From assembly GCA_030248225.1 (NCBI GenBank), contig JASANE010005196.1, positions 1 to 64,000 on the forward strand: DNA of 64,000 bases, read 5' to 3'. The notes under the pieces are model-generated. The model did no database searches, was not told where the DNA came from, and worked only from the letters and a program-made list of their open reading frames with translations. Both the position numbers and the translations under genes were made by a program. Positions 23,786-37,748 of this stretch are shown piece by piece (positions within the stretch are counted from its first letter, which is position 1; each line of letters opens with the position of its first letter). Source of the DNA: Trileptium ribeirensis (lineage: Eukaryota; Nematoda; Enoplea; Enoplida; Thoracostomopsidae).

Positions 23786-24110
23786 ATGTTGTGCAGCTGC
23801 TCTAAAAAATACATTGTTTTAGCATCGCTTATCGTTGCAGTTTTTGTATTTTGTGAACTATTAATATATTATCCAGTGATATTGGCATGTGATTGGCCGT
23901 CACCAAGTAGTCAGTTATGGCCAAACGCCAAACATTCATCTACAGTTGTTAACGCTATGATTTTATCGGATCCTCATTTACTAGGAATTCGTACAGGTCA
24001 TTGGTTCGATAAGTTGCGGCGAGAATGGCAAATATACCGAAGTTTTCAAACGGCGATTGCAGTCCATCAACCAGATGTTATTTTTGTTTTGGGCGATATT
24101 TTTGACGAAG
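23786..24110 (+). CDS. MPPE1: MPPE1 exon 1
   Basis: Codes for residues 1-108 and the first base of codon 109: short cytosolic tail, membrane anchor, and the first two metal-binding motifs. It ends gacgaaG|GTGGGT. Words such as GHWFDKLRREWQ and RSFQTA are characteristic of this family. The next exon restores the glycine codon. Confidence 0.93.
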
Positions 24111-27100
24111 GTGGGTTTATTTAAGTGTGTCAGCAGTTGGCTACAAACTACTTATGTACAACCAATTTCAACGGATATATTAATATTGCAAAGTATTCAT
24201 TATCCTACTGCAGTTATTGACGCGGTGATAGATTTTGTACTATGATCGTATGCTCAGTGTTAGTATAGGTTGCTTTTTCATAAGTAATTGCTAAAATATT
24301 AAATGTTCCGAAGTTTTTAGACGGTAGTTACAACATGCAACCGGGTATATTTTTTATTTTCAGGTAATTTTAACGACAGTAATTTTATAATGCTGTTTTA
24401 GCTAGCAACTGCCGACACAAATCGACAGGCCGGGGTACGGAATGTTTCATGCAACTTCGTCATTATGAGCACTAAATTCATTAATGGACAATACATTTCC
24501 AAAAACTCACTTCTTCTAGCATTTAAGTTTTGGTTTGAGTTTAAAATGTTAGTTCGAAAGAGCATGCATAGTATCTTTTGCGAAAATCTTTATGTACTTA
24601 AGTTTAGTAAATACGGGGAAATTAATACTTCATGCTATTTTTCATTTTTCCGATAACCTGCACCCATGCTTCTATTTTTGTATCTATTTCCAAGAAGTGA
24701 TAGCTGGGAACAAGGCCAAGACAGCTCATGCCACGTATTATTTGTATTAGAACAATCTTCGCATATATATACATTTTCAAAAAAACTTCCTTGTAGCATG
24801 CTATACTGCAATATATGTAACCGTGCTTTCGTAATTTCAGATTTTCGGCTAAAGATCTGAACAGGTTTTGCATAATGCGCGTGTAAACTTAACAAGACCT
24901 TAACAACCATTCCATTTTTCATTTCCCGATATGGAATTCACACCATTTGTAATGGAATAAATAAGAAATTCGATTCGATTCATTGCTATTCCCGATTTAG
25001 TACTTTCCAAACAGGTAAATACAGTTCAGTAATAATTCCAGACTTATAGTTGAAACGTTCATACAGTTTATCAGAATGTGATTGCACCAAGCGCAGCGTT
25101 TTTCGGTAATTTATAATTATATATCCATACATAGATCGTCCGCCCCCGAGAGCCTAATTAGAATATTTGGCCCAACGAAACCCGTAAGCGCATAATTTAG
25201 ATATGAATTTTTCGTTCATTTGAATGCTTGAAATTTCGGCTAGCGACAACTGAAATCACGAGATAAGCTAGTTAGTAGAATGTCAAATGTTCAGATTAAC
25301 CAAAAAATACCAAGAAATATTTTGTTTAAATTTGGAGTAAGTTGTTTAGTGATTTACTAATTTTAAGCTGAAAATCTAAATACGTGAACCCACCGCTAAG
25401 CTATAGCGGAATTAATGTCGCAGTACTTGGATCTTATACTTCTATGGCACAATCAGGCACATCGCATTGAGCACGGCACTGGTGTCACCATTGATAAAAG
25501 GCGGTTTGGCAAAATTATAGCCAAATATTTCGGAGGAGAAACAAACATCGTCTAAAATTTTTAGATATTTGCTAAATATTTCTGTATTTTCATGTAGTTT
25601 CACTGTCGTACAAGTAGCTTCAGGCCTTAAGACGACGATTTAGTATTAGAAACAGTGGCAATTTTTGTTTTAAAACCATTGTGCACACAGAAAACGTATA
25701 TAAATTTAGAGACATAAAAATTTTTATGTTCAGTTGAACATAAGGGTTTCGGCCGAGTGGGTGGGGGTGGACATGGCGGAAAATCTCACGAACATGGGGA
25801 TTTGGAAAGTGGGGACCTCCCCACTGCGGTCAGGCCACTTGTCATTGGTATAACACACTGTATTTGTAATCTGTTGATGGTATGGGGAAGATCGTAAAGA
25901 TATAGAGATTTTTGCAGCTGTACCAAACATGGCAAATATGCAAATAACCGCTTCACACCTTATTGACTTCATATCTTCGCCTCTTAAACCTGAAATTTGG
26001 ATAATTTTCACATAAATTTTCTGGTTGCTACATGACACCCATAAACTGAAATTTTATGGGCCTTTGAAAGTTTGATGAACTCAGTATTTTCTCTACTGAT
26101 AGTATAACACAGGAATTACAAAGTAGTTGAAAATTTGTGGGTTTTAGAGTGGTAAGTTGTTATGTGCAAACAAGACTCAGTAATTTAAATTTCTCGGGTG
26201 CAAAATTTATATCCTCTTCAATGTAAAGTATCTATTACGTATGGTATGTTCGTTTCGGGCAAACGACGTGGAACCGGAACTTCGATTCCGGCAAAATTAC
26301 CGGAAACTGATCAGAACCCGAATGTTGGGGAACCGGAATTCTGATTACTCCTGCTATGCGGATACAAGTGTTTCGCAGGCCATAACTTGATACATAGGCA
26401 AAAATCTGGACCTACAAATTTGCTGAACATCACTTTTATGGCTCATTTACACATTCCCAGAAATATCAATTTTTCAAATTTCGGCGTGTTATTGCATGTT
26501 TTTACCTCATGCCGAGTGTCTCTTAGGTTATCAAACACGCTGAAGACTATGGTTTTGTTTTCTAAAGTACATCGTGACTATATTATAGCGTCTGAAAGGT
26601 TCCAAGTACTTTATAGTCGAGCGAAGCCGATTTTCAAAATGTAGCTTCTTGATTTTGTTTGGTTCAGTATTGCTTGTATGGTATCACGAATGGTCTATAA
26701 TTAAGCGAAGCGTTCTTGTTTTCGTCGGAGGGGAAGATTTGGCACCGTCTGTCCGTCCGTCCGTTGAATTCCTCAATAACGACTGGGCCGATTTTAAAAA
26801 ACTTATTTGTTTGAAAGGCCTAATATCGGACAGGTGTAAGACATATATTTTGTCAAAAGTTGTTTTAGTTAATATTAGTTAAACGTGTTAGCCTATTTTG
26901 AGTAATTTCAAACAAAAATTGCATATTTTTCAACGAATAATTAGTGTAAAGCTATTATTTTGATGCATATACTACATCTCGCCGTGATGGTTGTGAATCT
27001 GGTGCTTATTTGCTATTCGAGAAAGTTAAAAATGCAAATTAATTAGTTAATTAGCTAATTGCTATTTAATTGTTAATTAGCGATATAATTTTCTGAAAAT

Positions 27101-30100
27101 TTTCAAAGTGCTCAAAAATTAAAAATAAATTGCACTCGGAGGTTTTCTATGTCGCTGATCACGAATATGATATTTCTGAAGCTCTGAAGCCTGGCTGTAT
27201 ATAATAATTGGTTGATTAGTTAACTAGCTAATTAGGTAATTTTATGCAAATTTAAAAATCACTTCAAAATTGCTAATTTATTGCGCTCGGGGGTTTTCGA
27301 TGTCGCTGGTTATGAATATGTGGCTTTTAAAGCTATATGATTTTGTCGTGGCGCTAATTAGCTAATTATTTGGTGTCACTAATTAGCTAATTTCTTTTAG
27401 CTAGCGAGCTGTTTGTATGGTGGATTTGACGTCAATCGCCTGAAACGTCATACTTATTACAAATTTAGTAGTTAGTTGAAACACATGTACACACAAATAA
27501 CATACCTAATACTTTGCCTCTTGCTCCGCTCACTTTTTGTAATTTATTACGTTTACTAATAATAAGCTTTTCGGCATGACGAAAACTATGGCTTGATTAT
27601 TTGGAAACAGGCACGCATATTTTTTGTTACCCCTTTCAGAGGTTTCCGAATGGTTCAGTGTCAATAAACCCGAGTTCCAAATATAATCTTTATTCAGTAG
27701 TTTGGTTGTCGAAGTACAGAGTATCAAGAATGGTCTAGGTTCTGGGACGCTGATCAGCACGAATATCGTATCGTCATTCGTTATTGTTTGCCATCAGTAC
27801 AAATTTCGTTTTTGACAAAAATATATATGCCTGTGTACCGTAGATGAATAAGTGTATTCGCCGAATTGTATAAGAAGTTAAAGGCATTGAGTTCTACGGA
27901 TGTTCTTTTTCATAAGTACGAACAATCAGGTTAATGTTTAAGGCTGGTGGACCATTGATCGCCTTGAGTATACGAGCTACATTAACCGATTTCATGACAT
28001 ATTTTCCACTTCGTCAAACATTCCAACGTATGTCGCTGTGGGCAATCACGATATCGGATTTCATCATATGATCGACAAGCGTAGAACCGAGTGGTTTAAT
28101 GAAGTTTTTGGTCCGACACCGGTTCGTGTGGTTACGATTAAACAGATACCGTTCGTATTGCTCAATAGTATGGCATTCGAAGGTAAGTGGGTTTAAAACG
28201 ACCGTTGTGTTGAAATGTAGTTGTAAACTCGTAATATTAATATTTAGGTGTATTACTATATACCTAGAAGCCAGGGAGTAACCGGAATGCCGGTTCCGGT
28301 TGCGGCGAAAATCGTGTTCCGGTTCCGGCAAAGGGCAAAAACCATACCGGAACCGGAATTCCGGTTTAAAAATTTGTTTGAAATTTTCCACGTTTTTTGC
28401 ATTATCCTGCAATCCAAACATAGGTAATATATATTATACAATGATCAAGCGCCAATACAACCAAGCAAAAGAAAAGATTAACTAACCAATTTGCCGTGTA
28501 AAACGTAAGTAGGGCACATAATTTGAGCAGGAATTTTTGATAATAACCTGCAGGAGGTTGTTAAATCGAAGCCAGGTCAATGCTTGTAGCAGCTATTTTA
28601 CACATCTCGAAGTCTGTTGGATACGTTTGAATTAAACCGGTCCAAGTCGGTAACAGAGTATGGCTTACGCAGAAGTACTTAGGGTATGCTTGGCTAACAT
28701 AGATTGCGTCAGGCACCTGCCAGTGCGCTTGTAAACTTGGTAAATCAGTTTAACTTGAAGTAAAATAACGTTATCTGCAACGCAGCTAGAAACTGCTTTC
28801 TTGGCAATGAACTGTATTTATTGAAACTGTGCGAGCAGCATCACAGTGTGTCTCATTTATAGCATTCTGATTAGAAAGTTATCATCATTATGATCTAACT
28901 GACGGGCACTGTTTGTTCAACGCTAGCCTAAACAGTGTCTCTCTGACCACTGATCAGAAAATTACCTTCTATCTATTATTTTCTCTTAGAATCATAAAAA
29001 CCAATAATTTTAAGTTTCCTACAGAAGAACATGCAACAAACGTATGTGTAGTAAAGGGAGGCGACTGGAGACAAAGCGAAAGTGTGTATTCTACGCTCCA
29101 AGCTTTGTAAGCATATTCGATTTGACGCAGTAAATGCAATGGTGGAAATGGAAGGCATTTTTGCTCTGGGTGTCCAAAAATCGACATATTTGATCGATAA
29201 ATAAACATTATTAGCTTCATCAGTCTCTTTAAAGTTTCAGAAAGCCATTAATACCATCGCAAAACAATAAGTTTAATGTAAAAGTTATTTTTAATACATT
29301 TTAAATCCACTATACCTTCATTTCTTCCATCATCGTTTTACTATATATAAATTTCGAAGACCAGGTTCCGGTTCCGGATCCGGTTTAAATGGACGGTTCC
29401 GGTTGCTGGTTCCGGTTCCGGTAAATTTTGGTTCCGGTTATTCCCTGCTAGAAGCCAACCTGCTTATTCAGTATACACGCGCTGCTCGCTCGCTTAAGAT
29501 CTTCCTAGCGTCTAATGTGCGTTATGATAATTAATATCATAAGTCATTGAAAAAATAAGTGCATAAAAACGAACGTAAACGTTTACAAAATTTGCCGAAT
29601 TTAGAACGATTTTTTTGCGTTCGTGTATGAACGATTGTAAACGCAAACGAACGTTGCAACGTTGGTTTATAAACGAACGTTGTGTTCAATTTTTTGTGTA
29701 CTTATTTTTGTCCGTGACTATATGTATAGTATTAGTAGTTTAAATGTGGTTCCAATTTGTTCCGCTGGAGTGGCGCCGTTTTTGTGTGGTTGTAGTAACC
29801 TGCCGTCTTTCTGTCGATGCTGCAACGAAGGACTAAAAATATTACAATTGACATTTTGTCATTTGTGAATCTTGTCTGTTCATCATTTGTAGATTAAGCG
29901 GTAATATCAGATAATATACCATTTAATCTACAAATCACAAATAGACAAGATTCACAAAAGACCAAAGATATATTTGTCATTTGTGAAACTTGTCTATTTG
30001 TGGTTTGTAGATTAAGCGGTAATATCCACAAATAATATATCGTTAAAAAGTCATTATTTCCCCGTAGAGTTGCATCCAGGTCCGGTATTTGTGACGGAAA

Positions 30101-33100
30101 ATTACGGTTCCGGGTGTAACAGATCCATACTGGATCGTTACGATGTAGATTAATCCAGGCCGCACCACAATGGCCAACATTTACGAATATCGTTACGTGA
30201 TAGATTAATCCTGGCCACAGTGTAATGGCCAATATTATTGAATTTAGTTACGGATGTCTCCCCAACTTAGAATACTAACGAAGATGACCCAACTGGGTAC
30301 GAAACCAACCGTTGCATAAGATTACGTACGTGCATAGAATTAGAACCAACTAATGATCTTTTTGAGCAAGCGAATACATAAGCCGATTTCCCTCGCATAT
30401 GCGAACCGACTATAGGGACTTGTTGTCACCCTATTTATAGACAATATATACGTGCCACAAATCATGAATCGTTACGCTCGTTAACCTCGCTAGGAATAAG
30501 GATTTTCGTCATATTTCGGCCTGCACCGCCGACAGTTTTTGTGATCAAAATAGGTATCGTTACTAACCTTTCAGGGATGGACAATCGTCAAAGTATTGCT
30601 ACCGTACATACATGTTGATTGTAGTGCTATAAAGGCACCTATTGGTATATGTAACCTGTATGTTATTATTGCTGTTGTAACAATATTGTTGCTGGCCATA
30701 AAGGCTTTATTGGAGTACTTGAATTATGGATATAAGTTAACATTACCATCGCTTTGTTGTACCACTTTGATTGCCATAAAGTCACGTATTATGCATTTGA
30801 TTCGTGTAATCCGGTTCATACCGTGTATCTGCGTACCATTGGAGTTGTTGTTGGAGCTCATATGCATTTTTAGATGGATGTGTACGACGTGGCAGTCTGA
30901 TTATCGTTGTATATTTGAATCGTACTTGTTAATCGTTTATAGATAACCGTTATACCATATTCATACTGTTCTTTCTTGTTGTTCAAGGCCATAAAAGTGC
31001 CTATATTTTGTTATGATTCTATACCTTTCTACGATTACTATAGTCTGTTGTACCCTTGTGATTTGTAGGTTGGAGGTACGAGTAGTCGTTAATAATCTGT
31101 ATCGTTTAAGCTGATTTTTAGGGGAAGTTAGTAATTATTACGCTTATAACCAGTTCTTTAACGGGTAGAAAACACGAGTATGGCGAGCTCTTGCCATACC
31201 CGACTCGTGGAAATATAAGAAGGTACGACTCCCCGCCTGCCCCGATATATATAGGAACAGCCATGCCCCTACGCCGTAGGATCCCAAAGTTTATTTAGAT
31301 TTCTGATAGAAAAGAGTGGCCGTGGCGGATACCCGTTACGACCGTCCTCACGAATGAGGACTACAAAAATGTGGCTGTTCGCCCTATAGCGAACAGCAAA
31401 TGAACAAATTTACTGCAAATATTAATAGGAAAAGTGAAATATCACTTTACCAGTGTTCAATATTGAGAAGTACACTGGTAAAGCGTAGCAATAAATAAGA
31501 TATCAGCTACTAGCGTTCATTTTCGCTGGTTAAGTTAGCTGATAAAAGTAAAAGAAAATTTATGAAAATGTGGAATCAAAAGTCAAGAAATCGTAAATTT
31601 GGTACTTAACCTTTCTGGTAGATAATTTTAAGATCTAACTAATGAGACCGGTCTCGTGGACGTCCGATAAGGATCCACGGACTTGTGAGGAAATAAGCAT
31701 ACGTGTAGAAAACCACATTTGATTAAACAACTTAGCGAATAATTAACAAAAAGTATATAATTGGCATCGTTAGATTCCCTGAAACCCAGGCTTTCATTTG
31801 AGCCCGGCCCGATCCCGCTGTGCGCACTTTTAGGTACCCCTCCCCGTGAAAATAGCAGAACTAACGTCCCCACAATCGTGTAACCCATCATTGGATTCCT
31901 GCTGTAAAGACCGGCACGAAAATGTGCCTCTCACCCCATAAAAAAGCAACCGGAACCCGCGGGAGTTCCTTGAAACGCTTTGTTTCAATATAAAATCTTT
32001 ATGGGCTCGCCCAAGAGCCACCTTTTCCTTTTATTGTCCGAATACGGACCTGTTAAATGTCAATTTGTTCGGACGGACGCACCGAGTCCGAATCCGAACC
32101 TCGTTTGGCAGTTCGGTCATCGCCAAGGGCACAGCACCCTGCTTTTTACCCCCTTGCCCCTCGTTTGTTTACACAAGCCGCGTCTTTTATACATATAGTT
32201 AATACGATATTTAGTTAAGCGAGTTGATATCAGATTGGCACTCCATTAAGTCAACAACGCATCTAAGCTTAAACTTTATATTAAATTTAGCAGTAGTTCG
32301 CTGGCAGTTTGCAGTTACTTCTTTAAAGCAGTAGTCCATCGGAGCTAACATCGCTTTTGAGTAAACAAATCTAGTATCAATTTAAGAGCAATTTTATATT
32401 AATATTGTATAAGTTTTATATAAAGCCTCGATCTTGATAGAAGTTTTGACAAACTTCTTATCAGTAAACTAGCAAGTTTATATAGCACTCGTCTAGATTA
32501 TATGGAAGCTAGCTTAATACCGCTTGAACCATCCAAACTTGGAGCTGTCAAATAAATAAGCTTGACCCCGTCAAGCTGAGCTACTTTTGATATAAATTTG
32601 TTGTTACGGCAGGTTGGCTTTATTTGAACGCTTCGTATACGGCATCTTCTTGAGTAAATATCGTTTTAATATAAACCGTGGCACCGATCAGATATGAAAT
32701 ACGGTTGGAGATTTGAAGTTAATATTAAATTTAGCTATTATACTCAGCAGAACCATCGACATCTAAGCTCTAAAGCAAATAGCCTTCACCCTTCAAGCTG
32801 ATATGAAGTTGTGCTAAAGTTACTTGATTAATATGGTGTTATATACTATATAATTTTAGAAGTTTTTAGAAATTTTATATTAAATTTATGGTCGTAAATC
32901 ACTTTTATTATAGGGAAATTGGACATAAAATTGGTCCAAAATTAATCGAAATTTGTGGTGATAAGAAAATTTACTTTTCAGCTTAAATTTTGGGATCAAA
33001 TCGTCCCAAAAGTGCTGACTGAGCACTTTTAGTAAAATTTTATAGCTCCATTAATCAAAATTAATTGCCGAATTTCGTAGTATTTAAGCAGAGCCACACG

Positions 33101-36100
33101 AGCTCTCGATGGTTCAGTTTGACTTCGGTAGCGCAGAGTGCTGCCGGTTTGTAGACCGGCTCTGCAGCTCTTCGATGACTTGCAGTTTTGCTTGATAGTT
33201 TGTTGCTTCCTAACTGGCTTACTTCTTCTTGGTTTTGCGATTGGAATGACGAGCGATGGATGTCGAACGAGAGGACTCAAGACTGTAAGTGTGGACAGGG
33301 AAGCAGTGTAGATTAACCGAGCATTACTGATGCTAGATCAGATAGACCCGCAGCTTGGGAACTAGCCTATAGGACTGAATATTTCTGTTACGAATACTAG
33401 TATATAGTAGTCAGCCTCCCCTGTCCATACTTTGTTTTACATGATAGCCCTGTCCGTCCTAGCTTGTCCCGCAGACTCATCGCCGTAATTAGCCACTCGC
33501 ACGATTTGATTAAATAGCCGAAGTCATGCTGAACCTCCCTCGGTCAGTGAGTTAGGGCACAAATAAGCGCGTCACTCGCATAATGAATATTTTGCATGTT
33601 TCATGAGTTGAGTTAAGATTGGAAATACGACTTTTAAGCCGACCGAGGCTAAACAGAATTTTTCCGGACGAGTACCTGAAATGAAAAAATATGTCATCCT
33701 TGGTCATTCGTTTACTACCGAATTTTTCTTGTGTTTGCTAAACAATGGATTGAACGAGCTCGAAGGCCGCTCGTATGCACTTATTGTTAGAAACTTTAAA
33801 TCAAAGCATTTGTTTCATAACAAAATTCCATACCTAGGAATCTTGTCGAACGTTATTAGGATGATAGTAGTGACCCAAGCTCCTAGATTGAGCCAAGAAT
33901 TTTAATTTACCCGCAACCGGATTCGCGATGTCTTGTTCGCGATAGCTCTTTTCGATAGCCGTTTTCAAGTCGAAATAGCTTAAGCTTTAGTACTTTTAGG
34001 CTAGTGCCGATGACCTACGAGGTATCGCCACGTATAGTTCTAGTTTTAGCCAAATTTGTAGGTAGCTGAATACAATTTTAACCCCTGGCTCTAGACCCTA
34101 AAGGTGGAATGAAAGTTGGACATCATTAACGTATAGCCACCTGATTGGCAATAATTAATCGGACCCATAGCATGTATTCGTTGTGTCATGGAGTACTGAT
34201 CCGACTCAGCTCGATTGTTGCTCCACATTAGTGCCACCACGCAGTAACAACACTGAGCGATCCGATCTTTTTAGAGCCATTTCCACAATAGAAATTGAGT
34301 TAAGATATTCTATTAGTTAAGAAAATCAACCAAGCAGGCCAAGTTCCTTAACCTGTTTGAACCAGTAGAAATTGCGAATGTCCCTAAGCGGCTCATTGCT
34401 TCGGCAGTGGCCTACTTGCCCGCTTAAGCGTAGCGTTTTGTCATCGATCATGGATTAAGCCAGCAGTTAATCCTTAAACTTAAGAAACCTGTCATAGGAC
34501 GAAACAGTGAATTTATCAAACGTTTGTTGACCCTCATAGGCACGCCTTGAACCTTAAACCGTTAATTTAGTATAATCCTTTGGTCCAAACTAAGTCATAA
34601 GATCGGTATACAATGCGCTTGTAAGCTAGTAGACCTGCATCCGATTTTGGAGCTTTAACTGTTGATCGAATTACCGCCGAACACCGAGTTAACGCTTTAG
34701 TAGTGAAGGTTGAAGACTAAGACAACGCCTGCAACCTTTGTCAATATTAGTAAGAATCCAAGTGGAGCTCTGGCTGAGCTAGGTTTATGAACTACCCGAA
34801 CCAAACATTACCCAAATCGCCTGGTATTAGGACACGAAATACCCTAACTTGCTCTTCTGAGTTTAAATTTTAGGGATTCTTTTCTTTACCACTCGTAGTA
34901 TCGCCGTACTTTTGGGCAACAATATAGACTATTGTTCTGCCGAGCCACGCGCGAATGAAGGTCCTAAGTGAACCCCGATTCACACTTAAAATTGATGATT
35001 TATCGGTTTTCCCTGGATCCGGCTCGATTCAGCGTCTTCTAAAATTGTGTAAATTCGGCATTAAAAATAAAATATTATTTTTCCTAGTGTTGATAAAGTA
35101 CATTTAATGTACACAACGCATAGTTACGTTTAGTAGTAATTTTAGTGCAAATTTTGCAGTTGCAAACTCCAAAACGTTAGAGAATTCGGTCTCAACTTCA
35201 CCCTACCGGGACCTATAAGCCACCTAGGAGATCTTGTATCATGCCTAGTTGGAACCTATCCTGGCTCGTGATTTTGGACACAAACACGTTCGTTTTTTCA
35301 TACTATTGTAGATTTTGAAATGAGTACGAACCAAGGTCTAGAAGTTCACCTATGTTTGTCACCATATTTGGAGGACGATCTTGTAGGAAGCTGGCACAAC
35401 AAGTCACTGGTTGCGCCCTATTATTAGTGAGAAAAGTTTCTATCATATCCATGGTTACCGTACGTATGTATGTACGTATGCGAGTAGGAAAAAACGATGT
35501 TATACCATTGTCGCACTAGAGAAAATTTAGAGTCGTACCGATGATCACCTTACAATCTTACTGTTGTATCTATATTTACCGTTACTCTTTGGTTGCAATA
35601 ATTTTTTGTATGTTAATCCAATCGCTATTTTACCTCAGTTACGAATATATCCACATATGATGATGTACCATAGCCGTGATTAGGATGAGCAAGATCGAGA
35701 CCCGCAATCCCACATTGTACGCTTCGTCCCGTAAGCCTAATTTGCACTCGTTATATTACCGCCTTTCGCTTACCTGAACCTATTTTTTGTTGGAGTACCC
35801 CTAGTCGCAAATATAGTGCCGAGCGAGTAGTTAGTTGAATGGCGCCTCTCTAGATAACTAACCGTTTTACGCGTCGTATTACTCACCTGTGTTTGCTTTT
35901 GCCCTTACCCGCTTTAAATGAGTAAGGTGAGCGCAGCTGTCATTAGAAATGATTTGAATCAGCTGTGAGAATTCGATGAAAAAAGCGATGACTCTGCACT
36001 TATCCCATTGGTTGCCCTGCTCATTCTTCTAATGGCGTACCATACTAGTGATATTGTACCTATTGTATTAGCCCGTACAGTATGTTCTTGTCCATATACG

Positions 36101-37697
36101 ATTTTGACTCATCAATAAATGATAAATCCAACCAAAGTAATCCATGTGTTTTGTTGACCCTAGTAGCGATAGATATTAGAAGGGGTTTGAAATCCGTCAC
36201 CCCTATCGACGACCCACGTTCAGGTTTGACACACGCACTGAAGAAACAAACCTTAGTGTGACTCGCCGATTCCAATCCAATTGTATTACTGTGTGAGTAC
36301 GACTCGTGCGACTAATAAGGGAAATTTACCTCAAAATTAAAGTTTTCGCTGAACGCCCAAAATAGGAAATCACACGTGAATCCGACGTTAAACGTCTAGG
36401 GATTTGTCGGACCCTAGTGGGGGCCGCTGGTTAAATTAAATAAATTATAAATCTTTCAGGAAAATAGAACACAAAACTTTACTCCAAACACACTTCCCGG
36501 TTGAACCATGATAGGGAATAGTGGTATGGTCTTTTTGGCCTGAGAGCAGGTGACGGAGCCAACCTCCCTAGGGAACTGACAGGTAGTACCGCTTAGGCTA
36601 CGTACGCAATTCGACCGGCAGGATCAGAACACATCCTGTGAAGCGCTCCTGCAGCTTGCTAAGCTCCGTAATTTCTTGAGCCTGACCCGAATCAAAGAGA
36701 AAAATAGAAATTTGAACCCACTAGATTGCCCTTGAGGTTACGATAGCGGGGGTCTCATGGGCATTACGTTTGTGGAAGTGCGTAATGCAGCAGCGTCACG
36801 TCGATTACATGGGTATTCCTTTTCAAAAATTCTGTGTCCGGTTCTTTTAATTTGCAAGGTCCGGGTACTGCCAAAAACACTCGGACTGCTTGTCTGCGAT
36901 GCCGATTTAATGGCGAACATTAATTCAAAACGTTCCGCTTCTAGCTCGCTCGATTTAATATCCCATGACATATTATGTTCACTAATAGTCATGCTCGTCA
37001 AAAAGAACCATCTGATGATTGATTATAATGTAAAATTAAATAGTCTTCACATAATATGCGATGGTTATATATGTTGGAAAATGTAATAGTAGTCTAAAAT
37101 AGCCGTTGCTAACTCTAAGCATACTCCATTCTAGCTGAGAATCTGGTCAAAGAAACTTAATTTTTAAAATTTTATGCTTGTTCGCTGCTCAAACGATGCT
37201 ATTAAAGATGCAGGCAGTGTACAATTGTATCCGTAAATTATAATATGTGCCACATACAAAGTTAGTTGAAGTGTACTTACACGTAATAGGTGACACAATT
37301 TTACCATGTTGATGATAAAACTTTCCCAATTATTTACAGAGGATTCCAGTTAAATGACTTTCTCTTAATGTTAAATTAGTATATAATAGACCATCAACTT
37401 TAAAACTCGAGCGGGGAATTCGTACCATTAATTTTATAAGTACCCTTTGACCTTAGCTTTAAGCCAATTCTATCTACCGTATCAGAAAAGCAGTACCAGT
37501 GTAATATGTTGAAATGTTAAACGTCAAACATTTATATCTAAACAGTAAAACGAGAGCACGGACTGGTTACATGTTGAATCCAAATGTTTCAGTCGACACC
37601 GCAGAAACCGCTAATACCGGTAAGGCAATCTGTGAAATGTTCGCTATAGACTACGAGTTATCTCGAGTTATAAATTACCAGCCATATTGTTAGATAT

Positions 37698-37748
<51 letters not shown>

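Larger units (their letters stand above)
24111..27942. other. MPPE1 intron 1
   Basis: A 3.8-kb AT-rich intron. No gene is seen in it. It holds a hAT end fragment (26260-26350), a CCGTCCGT interspersed repeat (26690-26840) and a tandem array with TTAGCTAATTA palindromes (26930-27420). The rest, mainly 24111-26250, shows nothing recognisable. Confidence 0.7.
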
